Source: Quatrionicoccus australiensis
GTDB taxonomy: Bacteria > Pseudomonadota > Gammaproteobacteria > Burkholderiales > Rhodocyclaceae
Length of the DNA: 64,000 nt
NCBI RefSeq assembly: GCF_020510425.1
Contig: NZ_JAHBAH010000001.1
Coordinates: 124,001-188,000 of the forward strand
Direction: 5' to 3'
The notes under the pieces were generated by a model, which saw only the letters and a program-made list of their open reading frames with translations, was not told where the DNA came from and did no database searches. Both the position numbers and the translations under genes were made by a program. This document shows positions 1 through 9,366 of this stretch, piece after piece; the stretch's first letter is position 1; every line of letters begins with the position of its first letter.

Positions 1-414
1 TTCGACCGAGGCCTTGGCGCGCGCAATCTGCGCATCGACATCGTCCATCAGCTCATCGCGTTGCTGCGCCAGTTCATTGGCGGCCTGGGCCAGTTGCTGC
101 ACTTCCGGCGGACCATCAAGCTCGACCCGGAAATCGCGATTGGCGCGCAGCATCAGGCGCAGGGTTTCCGACATGCGCAACAGGCCTTCGACGTATTGCT
201 TGAACAGCTTGTGCAGCACCATGACACCGATCGCAAAGCCGAACAGCGTCATCATCGTGCCGACCGGCAGGCGCGAGACGAGCAGCTCGGTCAGCATGTT
301 GCGCTCGGCTTCCTTCATGTCCAGCCAGACCAGCAGGGAGGTAACGACAAACGGCCCGGTCATCAACAGACCGAGCACGACGACGGCAAAGATAAAACGA
401 TGTTTGGCCTTCAT
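1..414 (-). CDS. Membrane protein with HAMP-like linker, C-terminus off the window
   Basis: The frame reads from an ATG at 414 down to the left edge without a stop, giving 138 residues. It begins with a hydrophobic segment (about residues 7-31), a second one (about 48-67), then a HAMP-like amphipathic linker and a charged helix (AQQRDELMDDVDAQIARAKA). This N-terminus resembles membrane-anchored proteins found in acs/symporter clusters of proteobacteria that continue into a PAS domain and a DnaQ-type 3'-5' exonuclease; that continuation is outside the window and is inference. It lies downstream of the receiver gene on the same strand, so it is probably the last gene of the kinase operon. Confidence 0.6.
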   Translation of the reverse strand, partial: MKAKHRFIFAVVVLGLLMTGPFVVTSLLVWLDMKEAERNMLTELLVSRLPVGTMMTLFGFAIGVMVLHKLFKQYVEGLLRMSETLRLMLRANRDFRVELDGPPEVQQLAQAANELAQQRDELMDDVDAQIARAKASVE

Positions 415-468
415 GACACACTTCCTGATTTTTGTTGCCGGCGCCCCGGCATTTTTGTGCATTCTGGA

Positions 469-503
469 CGGTCGACCGGTACGGAAAGCTGATTTTCCGT
501 ACC
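469..503. terminator. CGGTCGACCG motif followed by a hairpin
   Basis: The palindrome CGGTCGACCG (469-478) is directly followed by an inverted repeat, GGTACGGAAA at 478-487 pairing with TTTCCGTACC at 494-503 around a short loop. It lies in the gap downstream of the receiver gene (stop at 517) and upstream of the next minus-strand gene. It may be a weak terminator or an RNA-processing hairpin; no long U tract follows on the minus strand. Confidence 0.4.
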
Positions 504-516
504 CGGCCGCGCAAGA

Positions 517-888
517 TCAGGCGACGCCGAGCATGCCCTTGACCCGGACCACCAGGTCCTTGGTCGAGAACGGCTTGGTCACATAGGCATCGGCGCCGAT
601 CGCCAGTCCTTTGGCGACCTCGGTATCGCGCCCCTTGGCGGTCAGCATGACGATCAGCAGCCCGGCCCGCGCCGGATCGGCGCGCAAGGCCTCGCAGACT
701 TCATAGCCGGACTTCTTCGGCATCATGACGTCGAGCAAAACGAGATCCGGATTGAAGCTGGCGACCTTGGCCAGCGCTTCGTCGCCATCGACGGCGACGG
801 CAACCTCGAAACCTTCCTTTTTCATCAGGAATTCGAGCGAAATGACGATGTTGGGTTCGTCATCGACGATCAATATTTTTTTGGCCAT
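517..888 (-). CDS. Single-domain response regulator (receiver only)
   Basis: A 123-residue stand-alone receiver domain. The acidic pocket (D9, D10), phosphoacceptor D53 in LLDVMMP, the conserved Thr in MLTAKG and the Lys in VTKPFS are all present, so it should be phosphorylatable. There is no output domain. The ATG at 888 is preceded by a GGGAGACAAACTC leader; an in-frame upstream extension has no support. It follows the symporter-type histidine kinase by 16 bases and is probably its partner. It differs from CrbR-type regulators of acs, which carry a LuxR-type DNA-binding domain, so its target is more likely a protein than DNA (inference). Confidence 0.9.
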   Translation of the reverse strand: MAKKILIVDDEPNIVISLEFLMKKEGFEVAVAVDGDEALAKVASFNPDLVLLDVMMPKKSGYEVCEALRADPARAGLLIVMLTAKGRDTEVAKGLAIGADAYVTKPFSTKDLVVRVKGMLGVA

Positions 889-904
889 GAGTTTGTCTCC
901 CTTG

Positions 905-3619
905 TTATGCCTCAGGTGCCGGCAAGGGCACCGTGAAAATGAAAGTTGCGCCTGCTCCGGGCTGACTTTCAACCCAGAGATTACCACCAAAATATTCCAC
1001 AATCTGCCGGCTGATCGGCAGTCCGAGGCCCGTGCCCTGCGGCTTGTCGGTCAATGTGTTGCCGCCCTGGCGGAACTTCTCGAAAACCAGCCGGCATTCG
1101 TCGGCACTCAGCCCCGGTCCGTTGTCGGCCACCTCGACGCGCACACTGTCGGCGAGCGAAAACACCCGCACCCGAACCAGGCCAACACCACCCGGCACGA
1201 ACTTGACGGCGTTCGACAACAGGTTGATGACGACCTGGGTCAGGCGGTCGCGGTCGACCTGCACTTGCGGCCCGTTTTCCGGAATCTCGCCGCTCAGGGC
1301 GACCTCTTTGTCGCGGAACAACTGTTCCAGTGAAGCCATCGCCTCGCGCACCACGGCGCCGATGTCGACCGCCGCGCTGGTCCATTCGGCATGCCCGGAT
1401 TCGAGCTTGGCAAGATCGAGAATCTGGTTGATCAGCCGGGTCAGGCGCTCGGTCTCGCCGACGATGATGCCGAGAAAGCGCGTCCGCTCGGCGAGTTCGA
1501 GGCGCGGATCGTCGTGCAGCATTTCGGAAAAGGCGCGGATCGAGGTCAGCGGCGTGCGCAATTCGTGCGTCACGGTCGCGATGAAATCGTCCTTCATGCG
1601 GTCGACCTCGCGCAAACGCTCATTTGCGGCGCGCAACTCGCTGGTCGCCACTTCCAGTTCGCGCTGCTTGTTTTCCAGCTGGTGGCTGTAGGCGCGCACC
1701 TGCGTCGCCTCGTCGAGAATGCCGAGCACTTCGTCGAGCCCGAGATCTTCTTCCTGCGCCACCGAGGCGACCATGACACGCGCACTGGCCGAACCGATCG
1801 CCGCCGCCAGTTCGCCCTCGGCAAATTGAACGAAGCCCGCATCAGCCGGCAACTCCCGCCAGTCGGCCTGACCGCGCGTCGCGGCATGCGCCGCCAGTTG
1901 CTGACGAGCCCGGGCCGGGCCAAGAAAGCGTTCGAGCAAGGCAACCAGCTGCGGCTGCGAAGCATTGCCACGCCACAAACGGGCATCGGTCGCACCGCCC
2001 GCGTAGCGGAAGACATCGACAAAACGTTCGGCCTGCCCGGCTTCGGTGGCATCCGGCCGCGAGTTGAGCGACACCAGAACATACAGGCCGATATTGGCAA
2101 ACAGGCTCCACAGCAGGCTGTGCGAGATTTCGTCGAAGCCGCTCAGACCGAACAACGCCTGCGCCTTGAGCCCGGCCAGACCAAACAGGCCATGGACAAC
2201 AAAGCCGTCATCGATCCAGCCCGAACGCGCAAAGGATGGCAGCAGCAAGGTATAGAGCCAGACCGCGAAACCGCCGAGCAGGCCGGCCGCCGCGCCGGCC
2301 CGGGTACCCTGCTTCCAGTACATGCCGCCGAACATGGCCGGCGCGAACTGGGCGACCGCAGCAAAGGAAATCAGGCCGATGCCGACCAGCGCATAGGCTT
2401 CGCCGGCAGCGCGAAAATAGACATAGCCAAGGAGCAGGATCAGGCCGATCGCAATGCGCCGGATCAACAACAGCAAGCCCGACAGGTCGCGCCCTTTTTC
2501 GCCCTGCAGCCAGGTCGACCGTAGCAGCAAGGGCATCGCCAGATCGTTGCAGACCATCGTCGACAAGGCGATGGTTTCAACGATGACCATGCCGGTCGCC
2601 GCCGACAGGCCGCCGATGAAGACAAGCAAGGCCAGCGCCTCGGCGCCGTGGGCGAGCGGCAGGGTCAGCACGAAGGTATCGGGATTGACGGCCTGACCGG
2701 AGAAATGCAGCAAACCGCCGAGCGCGACCGGCAGCACGAAAATATTGATCAGCAAGAGGTAGAGCGGGAACAGCCAGACGGCACGCTTGAGGTGCGCCTC
2801 ATCGACATTTTCGACGACGATGATCTGGAACTGGCGCGGCAAAAAGATGATGGCCAGTCCGGAGAGCAGGATCAACGCGGTCCACGTGCCGGCGCGTGCC
2901 GAATCCGGTTGCAGCAGGCGCGCCAGTTCGGGCGATGCGGCGGCGCGCGCGAAGAGATCGGAAAAACCGTCGAACATGCCGTAGGTCACGAACAGGCCGA
3001 CCGCCAGGAAGGCAAACAGCTTGACCACCGACTCGAAGGCGACCGCCGCAACCATGCCTTCGTGGCGCTCGGTGGCATCGAGATGGCGCGTCCCGAACCA
3101 GATCGTGAACAAGGCGAGCACCGCGGCGACCAGCAGCGTCGAATCAAGCCACCAGGGCAGCAGGCGGTGCCGGTCGCCGGCGAACAGCACATCGACACTG
3201 GCGGCGACCGCTTTCAGTTGCAGGGCGATGTAAGGCACGACGCCAATCACCGCGATCACGGTCACCAGACCGGCCAGCAGCTGGCTCTTGCCGTAGCGCG
3301 CCGCGATGAAGTCGGCGATCGAGGTGATGCGCTGCGCCTTGCTGATCCGGATCATTTTCAGGATAACGCCGGTAAACAGCAGCATCAGGGTCGGACCGAG
3401 ATAGATGGTGAGAAAGGACAGGCCGCCCGAAGTCGCCCGCCCGACGCTGCCGAAAAAGGTCCATGACGTGCAGTAGACCGCCAGCGACAGCGCGTAGACA
3501 TTGGCCGAAATGATCGAGCGCCCGGCATCGGCCCGCGCCTCGCCATGACGGGCAACGGCAAAGAGCACGGCGAGATAGGCCGCGGCAATCAGGGAGATGA
3601 ACCAGCCGGAAAGCAGCAC
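905..3619 (-). CDS. Sensor histidine kinase with N-terminal Na+/solute symporter (SSF) domain
   Basis: A 904-residue protein. Residues 1 to about 500 form a multi-pass SSF domain (SLC5/acetate-proline symporter fold, with the internal TARYGKSQ-type region and many membrane segments). A linker, then a coiled coil, lead to a HisKA domain with HELRTPLTSIRAF (His near residue 682) and a HATPase domain with the N, G1 and G2 boxes (NLLSNAVKF, DNGPGL, GTGLGL). The layout is that of CrbS-type kinases, which sense acetate or related metabolites and control acs. It starts at a GTG immediately after the TAG of the 64-aa gene, so the two are probably translationally coupled. Cytoplasmic membrane. The acs gene lies just upstream on the same strand. 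Confidence 0.92.
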   Translation of the reverse strand: MLLSGWFISLIAAAYLAVLFAVARHGEARADAGRSIISANVYALSLAVYCTSWTFFGSVGRATSGGLSFLTIYLGPTLMLLFTGVILKMIRISKAQRITSIADFIAARYGKSQLLAGLVTVIAVIGVVPYIALQLKAVAASVDVLFAGDRHRLLPWWLDSTLLVAAVLALFTIWFGTRHLDATERHEGMVAAVAFESVVKLFAFLAVGLFVTYGMFDGFSDLFARAAASPELARLLQPDSARAGTWTALILLSGLAIIFLPRQFQIIVVENVDEAHLKRAVWLFPLYLLLINIFVLPVALGGLLHFSGQAVNPDTFVLTLPLAHGAEALALLVFIGGLSAATGMVIVETIALSTMVCNDLAMPLLLRSTWLQGEKGRDLSGLLLLIRRIAIGLILLLGYVYFRAAGEAYALVGIGLISFAAVAQFAPAMFGGMYWKQGTRAGAAAGLLGGFAVWLYTLLLPSFARSGWIDDGFVVHGLFGLAGLKAQALFGLSGFDEISHSLLWSLFANIGLYVLVSLNSRPDATEAGQAERFVDVFRYAGGATDARLWRGNASQPQLVALLERFLGPARARQQLAAHAATRGQADWRELPADAGFVQFAEGELAAAIGSASARVMVASVAQEEDLGLDEVLGILDEATQVRAYSHQLENKQRELEVATSELRAANERLREVDRMKDDFIATVTHELRTPLTSIRAFSEMLHDDPRLELAERTRFLGIIVGETERLTRLINQILDLAKLESGHAEWTSAAVDIGAVVREAMASLEQLFRDKEVALSGEIPENGPQVQVDRDRLTQVVINLLSNAVKFVPGGVGLVRVRVFSLADSVRVEVADNGPGLSADECRLVFEKFRQGGNTLTDKPQGTGLGLPISRQIVEYFGGNLWVESQPGAGATFIFTVPLPAPEA

Positions 3620-3814
3620 CTACTTCCCCTTTCGCTCGGCGACCCCGGCCGCCAAGGCGATCAGCCCGCCCCACACGGCAAACAGGTAAACATAGCCGGC
3701 CGGCAGACCCAACCAGTTACCTTCCGGCAAACCGAGCAGCGGATAGGTCAACAGGGGGATGCCGAGCAGCCCAAGCGCCGCCAGGCGCTGCCGCGACAGA
3801 CTCGCGCGCTTCAT
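3620..3814 (-). CDS. 64-aa two-TM membrane protein coupled to the symporter-type kinase
   Basis: A small protein with two hydrophobic segments (about residues 12-27 and 39-58) and a basic tail. The ATG at 3814 has a good Shine-Dalgarno (GGAGGG, seven bases upstream region), and its TAG abuts the GTG of the kinase. In size and topology it recalls the small subunits (DUF4212 type) that accompany SSF symporters, but I cannot assign it to that family from sequence alone. Its tight coupling suggests that it assembles with the SSF domain of the kinase (inference). A short ORF overlaps its start by ATGA. Confidence 0.75.
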   Translation of the reverse strand: MKRASLSRQRLAALGLLGIPLLTYPLLGLPEGNWLGLPAGYVYLFAVWGGLIALAAGVAERKGK

Positions 3815-3918
3815 CGCACCCTCCAAAAATAGAAAACGGCTGACACGCAAAGCGTGCCAGCCGTTGTTGGCATGCAGTCTGATGCGACCACACGGGAGGC
3901 CTCCTTTTGGGTGGCCAT
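3811..3918 (-). CDS. Candidate 35-aa leader ORF overlapping a terminator hairpin
   Basis: An ORF beginning MATQKEASRVV has a near-perfect Shine-Dalgarno (AAGGAGGAGA, minus strand of 3921-3930) and ends in an ATGA overlap with the 64-aa membrane protein gene. Codons 18-28 or so lie inside the strong hairpin at 3835-3865. No protein family is recognised and no run of a regulatory amino acid is seen. It may be a leader whose translation melts the hairpin and lets transcription pass into the kinase operon, or a chance ORF. Its very strong ribosome-binding site argues for translation. Confidence 0.45.
   Translation of the reverse strand: MATQKEASRVVASDCMPTTAGTLCVSAVFYFWRVR
3825..3865 (-). terminator. 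Intrinsic terminator between acs and the kinase operon
   Basis: A 14-bp stem (3835-3848 with 3852-3865, one G-U pair) with a three-base loop is followed on the minus strand by TTTTCTATTTTT. Only about ten bases separate the U tract from the start of the 64-aa gene, so no promoter fits downstream of it. The kinase operon must therefore be reached by read-through. A second GC-rich hairpin lies closer to the acs stop (3946-3972) but lacks a U tract. Confidence 0.8.
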
Positions 3919-4000
3919 TGTCTCCTCCTTGCCTTTTAGTCTGTAGAGGCGGCGTGGCAAGCTCGCCGCCTCTTGGGCTCAACCGGGAACGAAAAGGTGA

Positions 4001-5962
4001 TTAACCCTTGAGTTGTTCCAGGATGGCCGGATTCTCGAGCGTCGAGGTGTCTTGCGTCAGTTCCTCGCCCTTGGCCAGACCACGCAGCAGACGACGCATG
4101 ATCTTGCCCGAACGGGTCTTCGGCAGGTTGTCACCGAAACGGATGTCCTTCGGCTTGGCGATCGGACCGATTTCCTTGCCAACCCAGTCGGACAGCTCCT
4201 TGATGATGCGCTTGGCGTCGTCACCGGTCGGGCGCTGGCCCTTGAGCACGACGAAGGCAACAATGGCTTCACCCGTAAGGTCGTCCGGACGGCCAACCAC
4301 GGCAGCCTCGGCAACCAGCGGATTGGCAACCAGCGCGGACTCGATTTCCATCGTGCCCATGCGGTGACCGGAAACGTTGAGCACGTCGTCGATACGACCG
4401 GTGATGGTGAAATAACCGGTGTCCTTGTCGCGGATCGCGCCGTCGCCAGCCAAGTAGTACTTGCCCTGGAAGTCAGCCGGGTAGTAGGACTTGACGTAGC
4501 GCTCGTCGTCGTTCCAGATCGTGCGGATCATCGACGGCCACGGCTTCTTGCAGACCAGAATACCGCCCTGACCCCACGGCAGATCGGCACCGGTCTCATC
4601 GACCACGGCGAACTGGATACCCGGGAACGGCAGGGTGCAGGAACCCGGCACCAGCGGGGTTGCGCCCGGCAGCGGGGTGATCATGTGACCACCGGTTTCG
4701 GTTTGCCAGAAGGTATCGACGATCGGGCAACGGCCGCCGCCGACATTTTCGTAGTACCACGTCCAGGCAGCCGGGTTGATCGGCTCGCCAACCGAACCGA
4801 GGATACGCAGCGACGACAGGTCGTAGCTCTTCGGATGGACTGCGGCATTGTTGTCGGCAGCCTTGATCAGCGAACGGATCGCGGTCGGGGCGGTGTAGAA
4901 GATGGTGGCCTTGTGATCCTGGATCATCTTCCAGAAACGACCGGCATCCGGGAAGGTCGGCACGCCTTCGAAAACAATTTCGGTGGCGCCACAGGCAAGC
5001 GGGCCGTAGGTAATGTAGGTGTGACCGGTGACCCAGCCGATGTCGGCCGTACACCAGAAGACGTCCGACGGCTTGATGTCGAAGGTCCACTTCATGGTCA
5101 TGATGGCGTGCAGCAGGTAGCCGCCGGTAGAGTGCTGAACACCCTTCGGCTTGCCGGTGGAGCCGGACGTGTAGAGCAGGAACAGCGGGTGTTCGGCTTC
5201 GACCCATTCCGGTTCGCAGACGTCGGACTGGTTGGCGACAGCGTCGTGCAACCAGGTGTCACGGCCAGCAACCATATTGACTTCGGCGCCGGTGCGTTTG
5301 AAGACGATGACGTTCTTGACCGACTCGCAACCACCCATGGCGAAGGCTTCGTCAGCGATCGGCTTGAGCGGGATGGCCTTGCCGCCGCGGAACTGGCCGT
5401 CGGAAGTGATCAGGGCAACTGCGCCGGCATCATGGATGCGATCGCGCAGGGACTGGGCGGAGAAGCCGCCGAAAACGATGGAGTGGATGGCGCCGATACG
5501 GGCACAGGCCTGCATCGCGCAGATGCCTTCAACGGTCATCGGCATGTAGATGACGACGCGATCGCCCTTCTTGACACCCATGCCGCGCAGGGCATTGGCA
5601 AACTTGGCAACCTTGGAGAGCAGTTCCTTGTAGGTGACCTTGGTGACTTCGCCGTTGTCGGCTTCGAAGATCAGGGCGACTTTTTCGCCGAGACCGGCTT
5701 CGACATTGCGGTCGAGACAGTTGTAGGAAACATTGAGCTTGCCGTCGGCAAACCACTTGAAGAAGGGAGCGTTCGATTCGTCCAGTGACTGGGTAAACGG
5801 CTGCTTCCAGGTGATCATTTCACGGGCACGCTTGGCCCAGAACTCCGGATAGTCAGCTTCCGCTTCCGCGCACAGGGCACGGTAGGCATCCATCCCGGAA
5901 ACCGCCGCATTCTTGACCATTTCTTCGGACGGATAAATTAGCTGCACGGACTCATTCGACAT
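4001..5962 (-). CDS. acs: Acetyl-CoA synthetase (AMP-forming)
   Basis: A 653-residue protein, the usual length for Acs. It activates acetate to acetyl-AMP and then acetyl-CoA in the cytoplasm. Visible motifs are the phosphate-binding loop [12 protein letters not shown], the adenylate motif FWQTETGG, the hinge region [16 protein letters not shown] and the C-terminal [11 protein letters not shown], whose Lys is the acetylation-controlled catalytic residue in this family. The ATG at 5962 has a good ribosome-binding site (AGAGGAG). The downstream symporter-type kinase and receiver suggest control by acetate sensing, as in CrbS systems of other proteobacteria (inference). Confidence 0.97.
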   Translation of the reverse strand: MSNESVQLIYPSEEMVKNAAVSGMDAYRALCAEAEADYPEFWAKRAREMITWKQPFTQSLDESNAPFFKWFADGKLNVSYNCLDRNVEAGLGEKVALIFEADNGEVTKVTYKELLSKVAKFANALRGMGVKKGDRVVIYMPMTVEGICAMQACARIGAIHSIVFGGFSAQSLRDRIHDAGAVALITSDGQFRGGKAIPLKPIADEAFAMGGCESVKNVIVFKRTGAEVNMVAGRDTWLHDAVANQSDVCEPEWVEAEHPLFLLYTSGSTGKPKGVQHSTGGYLLHAIMTMKWTFDIKPSDVFWCTADIGWVTGHTYITYGPLACGATEIVFEGVPTFPDAGRFWKMIQDHKATIFYTAPTAIRSLIKAADNNAAVHPKSYDLSSLRILGSVGEPINPAAWTWYYENVGGGRCPIVDTFWQTETGGHMITPLPGATPLVPGSCTLPFPGIQFAVVDETGADLPWGQGGILVCKKPWPSMIRTIWNDDERYVKSYYPADFQGKYYLAGDGAIRDKDTGYFTITGRIDDVLNVSGHRMGTMEIESALVANPLVAEAAVVGRPDDLTGEAIVAFVVLKGQRPTGDDAKRIIKELSDWVGKEIGPIAKPKDIRFGDNLPKTRSGKIMRRLLRGLAKGEELTQDTSTLENPAILEQLKG

Positions 5963-6214
5963 ATTTTTCTCCTCTGCGGTACTTCGCGCTTTTGTTGAAA
6001 CAACCGATCGGATCTCGGGTTTGCCCCGGGACTATTTAAAGCCGCCCAAGCTGGAGAACTGCTCACTCCCCTCGCCAGCGTTGAGGCGGCATTAGACGTT
6101 GATAATCTTACAAAGGCCTTACGAAATCACGCTGCGCCGCAGCAATTCGGCATATACCGGAGGCGCCGCGGCAGCGTGATAAACTTCGCCTCCCCGACTC
6201 AAAGCAAAGCCCCG

Positions 6215-6751
6215 ATGAACTCTCCGATCAAGCATCTCGAATCCTTCATTTTCGCCAGCCGCTGGATCCAGGCACCGCTCTACCTTGGCCTGATCGTTGC
6301 CCAGATCGTTTATTGCTGGCTGTTCATGGTTGAGCTGAGCCACCTGGTTCACAACGCGATCGATGCAGCCCACATCAGCGAAGCCGAAATCATGCTGGCC
6401 GTGCTTGGCCTGATCGACGTGGTGATGATCGCCAACCTGCTCGTCATGGTCATCGTCGGCGGTTACGAAACCTTCGTTTCCCGCCTCGATCTCGACGACC
6501 ATCCGGACCAGCCGGAATGGCTGTCGCACGTCAATGCCGGCGTCCTCAAGATCAAGCTGTCGACGGCGATCATCGGCATTTCATCGATTCACCTGCTGAA
6601 AAGCTTCATCAATGCCGCCAACCTGTCCGAGCAAACGCTGATGTGGCAGGTGATCATTCATGTCGTATTCCTTTTCTCCGCCCTGGCCATGGCGCTTGTC
6701 GACAAGACCATGACCCAGACCCTCGCTCTTCAAAACCAAAAACACCACTAA
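6215..6751 (+). CDS. UPF0114 (YqhA-type) membrane protein
   Basis: A protein of about 178 residues with three to four membrane segments and the family signatures [14 protein letters not shown] and [22 protein letters not shown]. The function of the family is not established. I chose the ATG at 6215 because homologous proteins start near the [13 protein letters not shown] segment; an in-frame GTG at 6176 would add 13 residues without family support. It lies 15 bases upstream of the fumarase gene and probably shares its transcript. Confidence 0.88.
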   Translation: MNSPIKHLESFIFASRWIQAPLYLGLIVAQIVYCWLFMVELSHLVHNAIDAAHISEAEIMLAVLGLIDVVMIANLLVMVIVGGYETFVSRLDLDDHPDQPEWLSHVNAGVLKIKLSTAIIGISSIHLLKSFINAANLSEQTLMWQVIIHVVFLFSALAMALVDKTMTQTLALQNQKHH

Positions 6752-6766
6752 AAACGGAGTTCTTGC

Positions 6767-8299
6767 ATGACCGCCATCAAACAGGAAGACCTGATCCAGT
6801 CCGTTGCCGATGCTTTCCAGTACATCAGCTACTACCACCCGCTCGATTACATCAAGGCGCTGGGTGAAGCCTACGAGCGCGAGGAATCCCCCGCTGCCAA
6901 GGACGCCATTGCCCAGATCCTGACCAACTCGCGCATGTCGGCCGAAGGCCACCGCCCGATCTGCCAGGACACCGGCATCGGCATGGTCTTCATCAAGGTC
7001 GGCATGCAGGTCACCTGGCCGGATGCCACGATGAGCATCCAGGAAATGATCAACGAAGGCGTGCGTCGCGCCTACGGCAACCCGGACAATCCGCTGCGCG
7101 CCTCGGTGCTCGCCGATCCGGCTGGTGCCCGCAAGAACACCAAGGACAACACCCCGGCCGTGGTGCATTTTGAAATCGTTCCCGGCCATCACGTCGAAGT
7201 GATCTGTGCCGCCAAGGGCGGCGGCTCGGAAGCCAAGTCCAAGTTCGCCATGCTCAACCCGTCCGACGACCTGGTCGACTGGGTTTTGAAGAAGATCCCG
7301 GAAATGGGCGCCGGCTGGTGCCCGCCCGGCATCATCGGCATCGGTATCGGTGGCACGCCGGAAAAGGCCATGCTGCTGGCCAAGGAATCGATCATGGCGC
7401 CGGTCGATATTCACGAACTGAAGGCAAAAGCTGCCACCGGCGCCAAGCTGACCCGTCCGGAAGAACTGCGCCTCGAACTGATGGAAAAGATCAATGCACT
7501 GGGCGTTGGCGCGCAGGGCCTCGGTGGGCTGACCACCGTGCTCGACGTCAAGGTGCTGGATTACCCCTGCCACGCCGCCAACCTGCCGGTTGCACTGGTG
7601 CCGAACTGTGCCGCGACCCGCCACTGCCATTTCCATCTCGATGGCTCCGGCCCCGCCAAGCTCGAACCGCCGAAGCTGGAAGACTGGCCGGCCGTCACCT
7701 GGACGCCGGACCTCAAGGCCGCGACGCAGGTCAATCTGAACACCCTGACCAAGGAAGAAGTCGCTGCCTGGAAGCCGGGGCAGAAACTGCTCCTCAACGG
7801 CAAGATGCTGACCGGCCGCGATGCCGCGCACAAGCGCATTGCCGACATGCTGGCCAAGGGCGAAAAGCTGCCGGTCGACTTCACCAACCGGGTCATTTAC
7901 TACGTCGGCCCGGTCGATCCGGTGCGTGACGAAGTCGTCGGACCGGCCGGCCCGACCACCGGCACCCGCATGGACAAGTTCACCCGCATGATGCTCGAAC
8001 AGACCGGCCTGATCTCGATGATCGGCAAGTCCGAACGCGGCCCGGTCGCCATCGAGGCGATCAAGGACAACAAGTCGGCCTACCTGATGGCGGTCGGCGG
8101 CGCCGCCTACCTGGTCGCCAAGGCGATCAAGTCGGCCAAGGTGGTCGGCTTTGCCGATCTGGGCATGGAAGCCATCTACGAATTCGATGTCGAGAACATG
8201 CCGGTAACGGTGGCGGTCGACTCGTCCGGCGTCAGCGTGCACGAAACCGGCCCGAAAGAATGGCAGGTCAAGATCGGCAAGATCCCGCTCAAGGGCTGA
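6767..8299 (+). CDS. Class I fumarate hydratase (Fe-S)
   Basis: A 510-residue single-chain class I fumarase that interconverts fumarate and malate in the TCA cycle using an oxygen-sensitive [4Fe-4S] cluster. The N-terminal alpha-type region contains CQDTGIGMVFIKVG and AAKGGGSEAKSK with WCPPGIIGIGIGGTPEKA; the beta-type C-terminal region contains GPTTGTRMDKF, KGNR-like SERGPVAIEAIKDNK and the end of the fold. Candidate cluster cysteines are those in ICQDTG and the later LPNCAATRHC region. The ATG has GGAG nine bases upstream. It is shorter than E. coli FumA (548 residues) but complete in layout. Confidence 0.95.
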   Translation: MTAIKQEDLIQSVADAFQYISYYHPLDYIKALGEAYEREESPAAKDAIAQILTNSRMSAEGHRPICQDTGIGMVFIKVGMQVTWPDATMSIQEMINEGVRRAYGNPDNPLRASVLADPAGARKNTKDNTPAVVHFEIVPGHHVEVICAAKGGGSEAKSKFAMLNPSDDLVDWVLKKIPEMGAGWCPPGIIGIGIGGTPEKAMLLAKESIMAPVDIHELKAKAATGAKLTRPEELRLELMEKINALGVGAQGLGGLTTVLDVKVLDYPCHAANLPVALVPNCAATRHCHFHLDGSGPAKLEPPKLEDWPAVTWTPDLKAATQVNLNTLTKEEVAAWKPGQKLLLNGKMLTGRDAAHKRIADMLAKGEKLPVDFTNRVIYYVGPVDPVRDEVVGPAGPTTGTRMDKFTRMMLEQTGLISMIGKSERGPVAIEAIKDNKSAYLMAVGGAAYLVAKAIKSAKVVGFADLGMEAIYEFDVENMPVTVAVDSSGVSVHETGPKEWQVKIGKIPLKG

Positions 8300-8671
8300 T
8301 CTTTCCTGCACACGCCATTATCTCGTTGTCGTACTAACGCAAGGGGTCTGGGCATGTTCAAACTTGAGCATATCCAGACTTCCATCTTCCTTAAAGTGGT
8401 CAATTGATCGTCGCAGTCGTGTTGCGGGCAAAGGAGATATCCGCGGGGATTGGTCGGCATTTCTCCGCCAACGTTAATGCGACTAGAGTCCGGCGCCGGA
8501 CTTCAGGGTCTTTTGAATGGTGATCCCGGCGATTGATGTTCATTCCCGCAAAAAACAGGCATCGAGGAATAATCCGGCAAGACGAGAAAATATGACCGGC
8601 AAATATTGCCGCAGAAATAAAAATGCCTTGCCGGGGTGGCAAGGCATTGAGATGCATATGGGAAAACCGGA
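8300..8671. other. Intergenic region with a 16-bp palindrome and a terminator
   Basis: No convincing gene is seen in these 372 bases. A perfect 16-bp palindrome (AGTCCGGCGCCGGACT, 8487-8502) lies in the middle and could be an operator or half of a termination signal for fumarase. The 3' end holds the terminator of the minus-strand gene that follows. The region is less GC-rich than its neighbours. Confidence 0.6.
8614..8648 (-). terminator. Terminator of the 139-aa hypothetical gene
   Basis: The stem AATGCCTTGCC (8622-8632) pairs with GGCAAGGCATT (8638-8648) around a five-base loop, and the minus strand continues with TTTTTATTTC. This is a textbook intrinsic terminator for the gene ending at 8672. 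Confidence 0.85.
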
Positions 8672-9091
8672 TCAGGCGGTGGTGTCGATGACTGGATTTT
8701 CTGGCATGGCGAGATTACCGGCTTCGTGCAGCGCAAACCAGGCACGACTTCGCTGGGTTTTTGCATCATTTTCTACGAACTTGTCCATTTCATTCTGAAC
8801 ATAAGCCGCCATTTGTCCCTCGGTCCACGGTGTTCTGTCGATGGTGAAATTACTTGGCGCCACCCAAGGATCGATTCCAGTTTCTTGTATGCTTTGTTCC
8901 CTGAGTTTGGCAAGATTTTTGTCAATCTCATCTATTTTTTTCCGAAATGCAGCACGCTCTGCCGGGGTTTCGCTAATCTGCTTGTATCGATCGACTGTCC
9001 ATGCATCTTTTGGAACAAGTTTGGGGCCGTGTAACTCTCTGACCAAACCAGTGAGCATTGCTTTGCCACTGTTATAGCTAATCATGTCCAT
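8672..9091 (-). CDS. Hypothetical protein, 139 aa
   Basis: I do not recognise a family. The protein is soluble, charged and probably helical (for example AERAAFRKKIDEIDKNLAKLREQS), with no signal peptide. The start at 9091 (MDMISYNSG) is favoured by AGGAGGAA five bases upstream; an in-frame ATG at 9121 would add ten residues but would place this Shine-Dalgarno inside the gene. Base composition is lower in GC than neighbouring genes, which suggests acquisition. It has its own terminator and stands alone between unrelated genes. Confidence 0.65.
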   Translation of the reverse strand: MDMISYNSGKAMLTGLVRELHGPKLVPKDAWTVDRYKQISETPAERAAFRKKIDEIDKNLAKLREQSIQETGIDPWVAPSNFTIDRTPWTEGQMAAYVQNEMDKFVENDAKTQRSRAWFALHEAGNLAMPENPVIDTTA

Positions 9092-9324
9092 GACTTCCTC
9101 CTGGTTATTGCGGTATGACATTTCGTTCGCCTGACACAGTTCCTTGCTCTCTCACTCCAGAGCCTTAATGCGCCCACGCCCGGCTGTCATAATGCAATAG
9201 GCATGCCACTGACGATTTCCTGTTTCTTGATCCAATTGTGCAGCGTCACCGTTGCCATAAATAAACGCAATTTCACGGTTATGAATATATTGTGTGCCAG
9301 CGACGTAATGGCGCCTGCACAAAC

Positions 9325-9352
9325 AAAAAGCCGGCCTAGCGCCGGCTTTTTT
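9325..9352. terminator. Bidirectional terminator
   Basis: AAAAAGCCGGC and GCCGGCTTTTTT form a symmetric stem with flanking A and T runs (9325-9352), 14 bases downstream of the minus-strand receiver-GGDEF gene. It can act in both directions. Confidence 0.85.
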
Positions 9353-9366
9353 ACGTCAGGGCTCTG

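Noticed and set aside
517..3619. Naming the kinase and receiver crbS/crbR
   Set aside because: The kinase is of the CrbS type, but the receiver has no LuxR-type DNA-binding domain, so the names would mislead.
4013..5788. A 591-codon plus-strand open frame opposite acs
   Set aside because: It is the antisense shadow of acs; its residue composition is unlike a protein and acs has all the family motifs.
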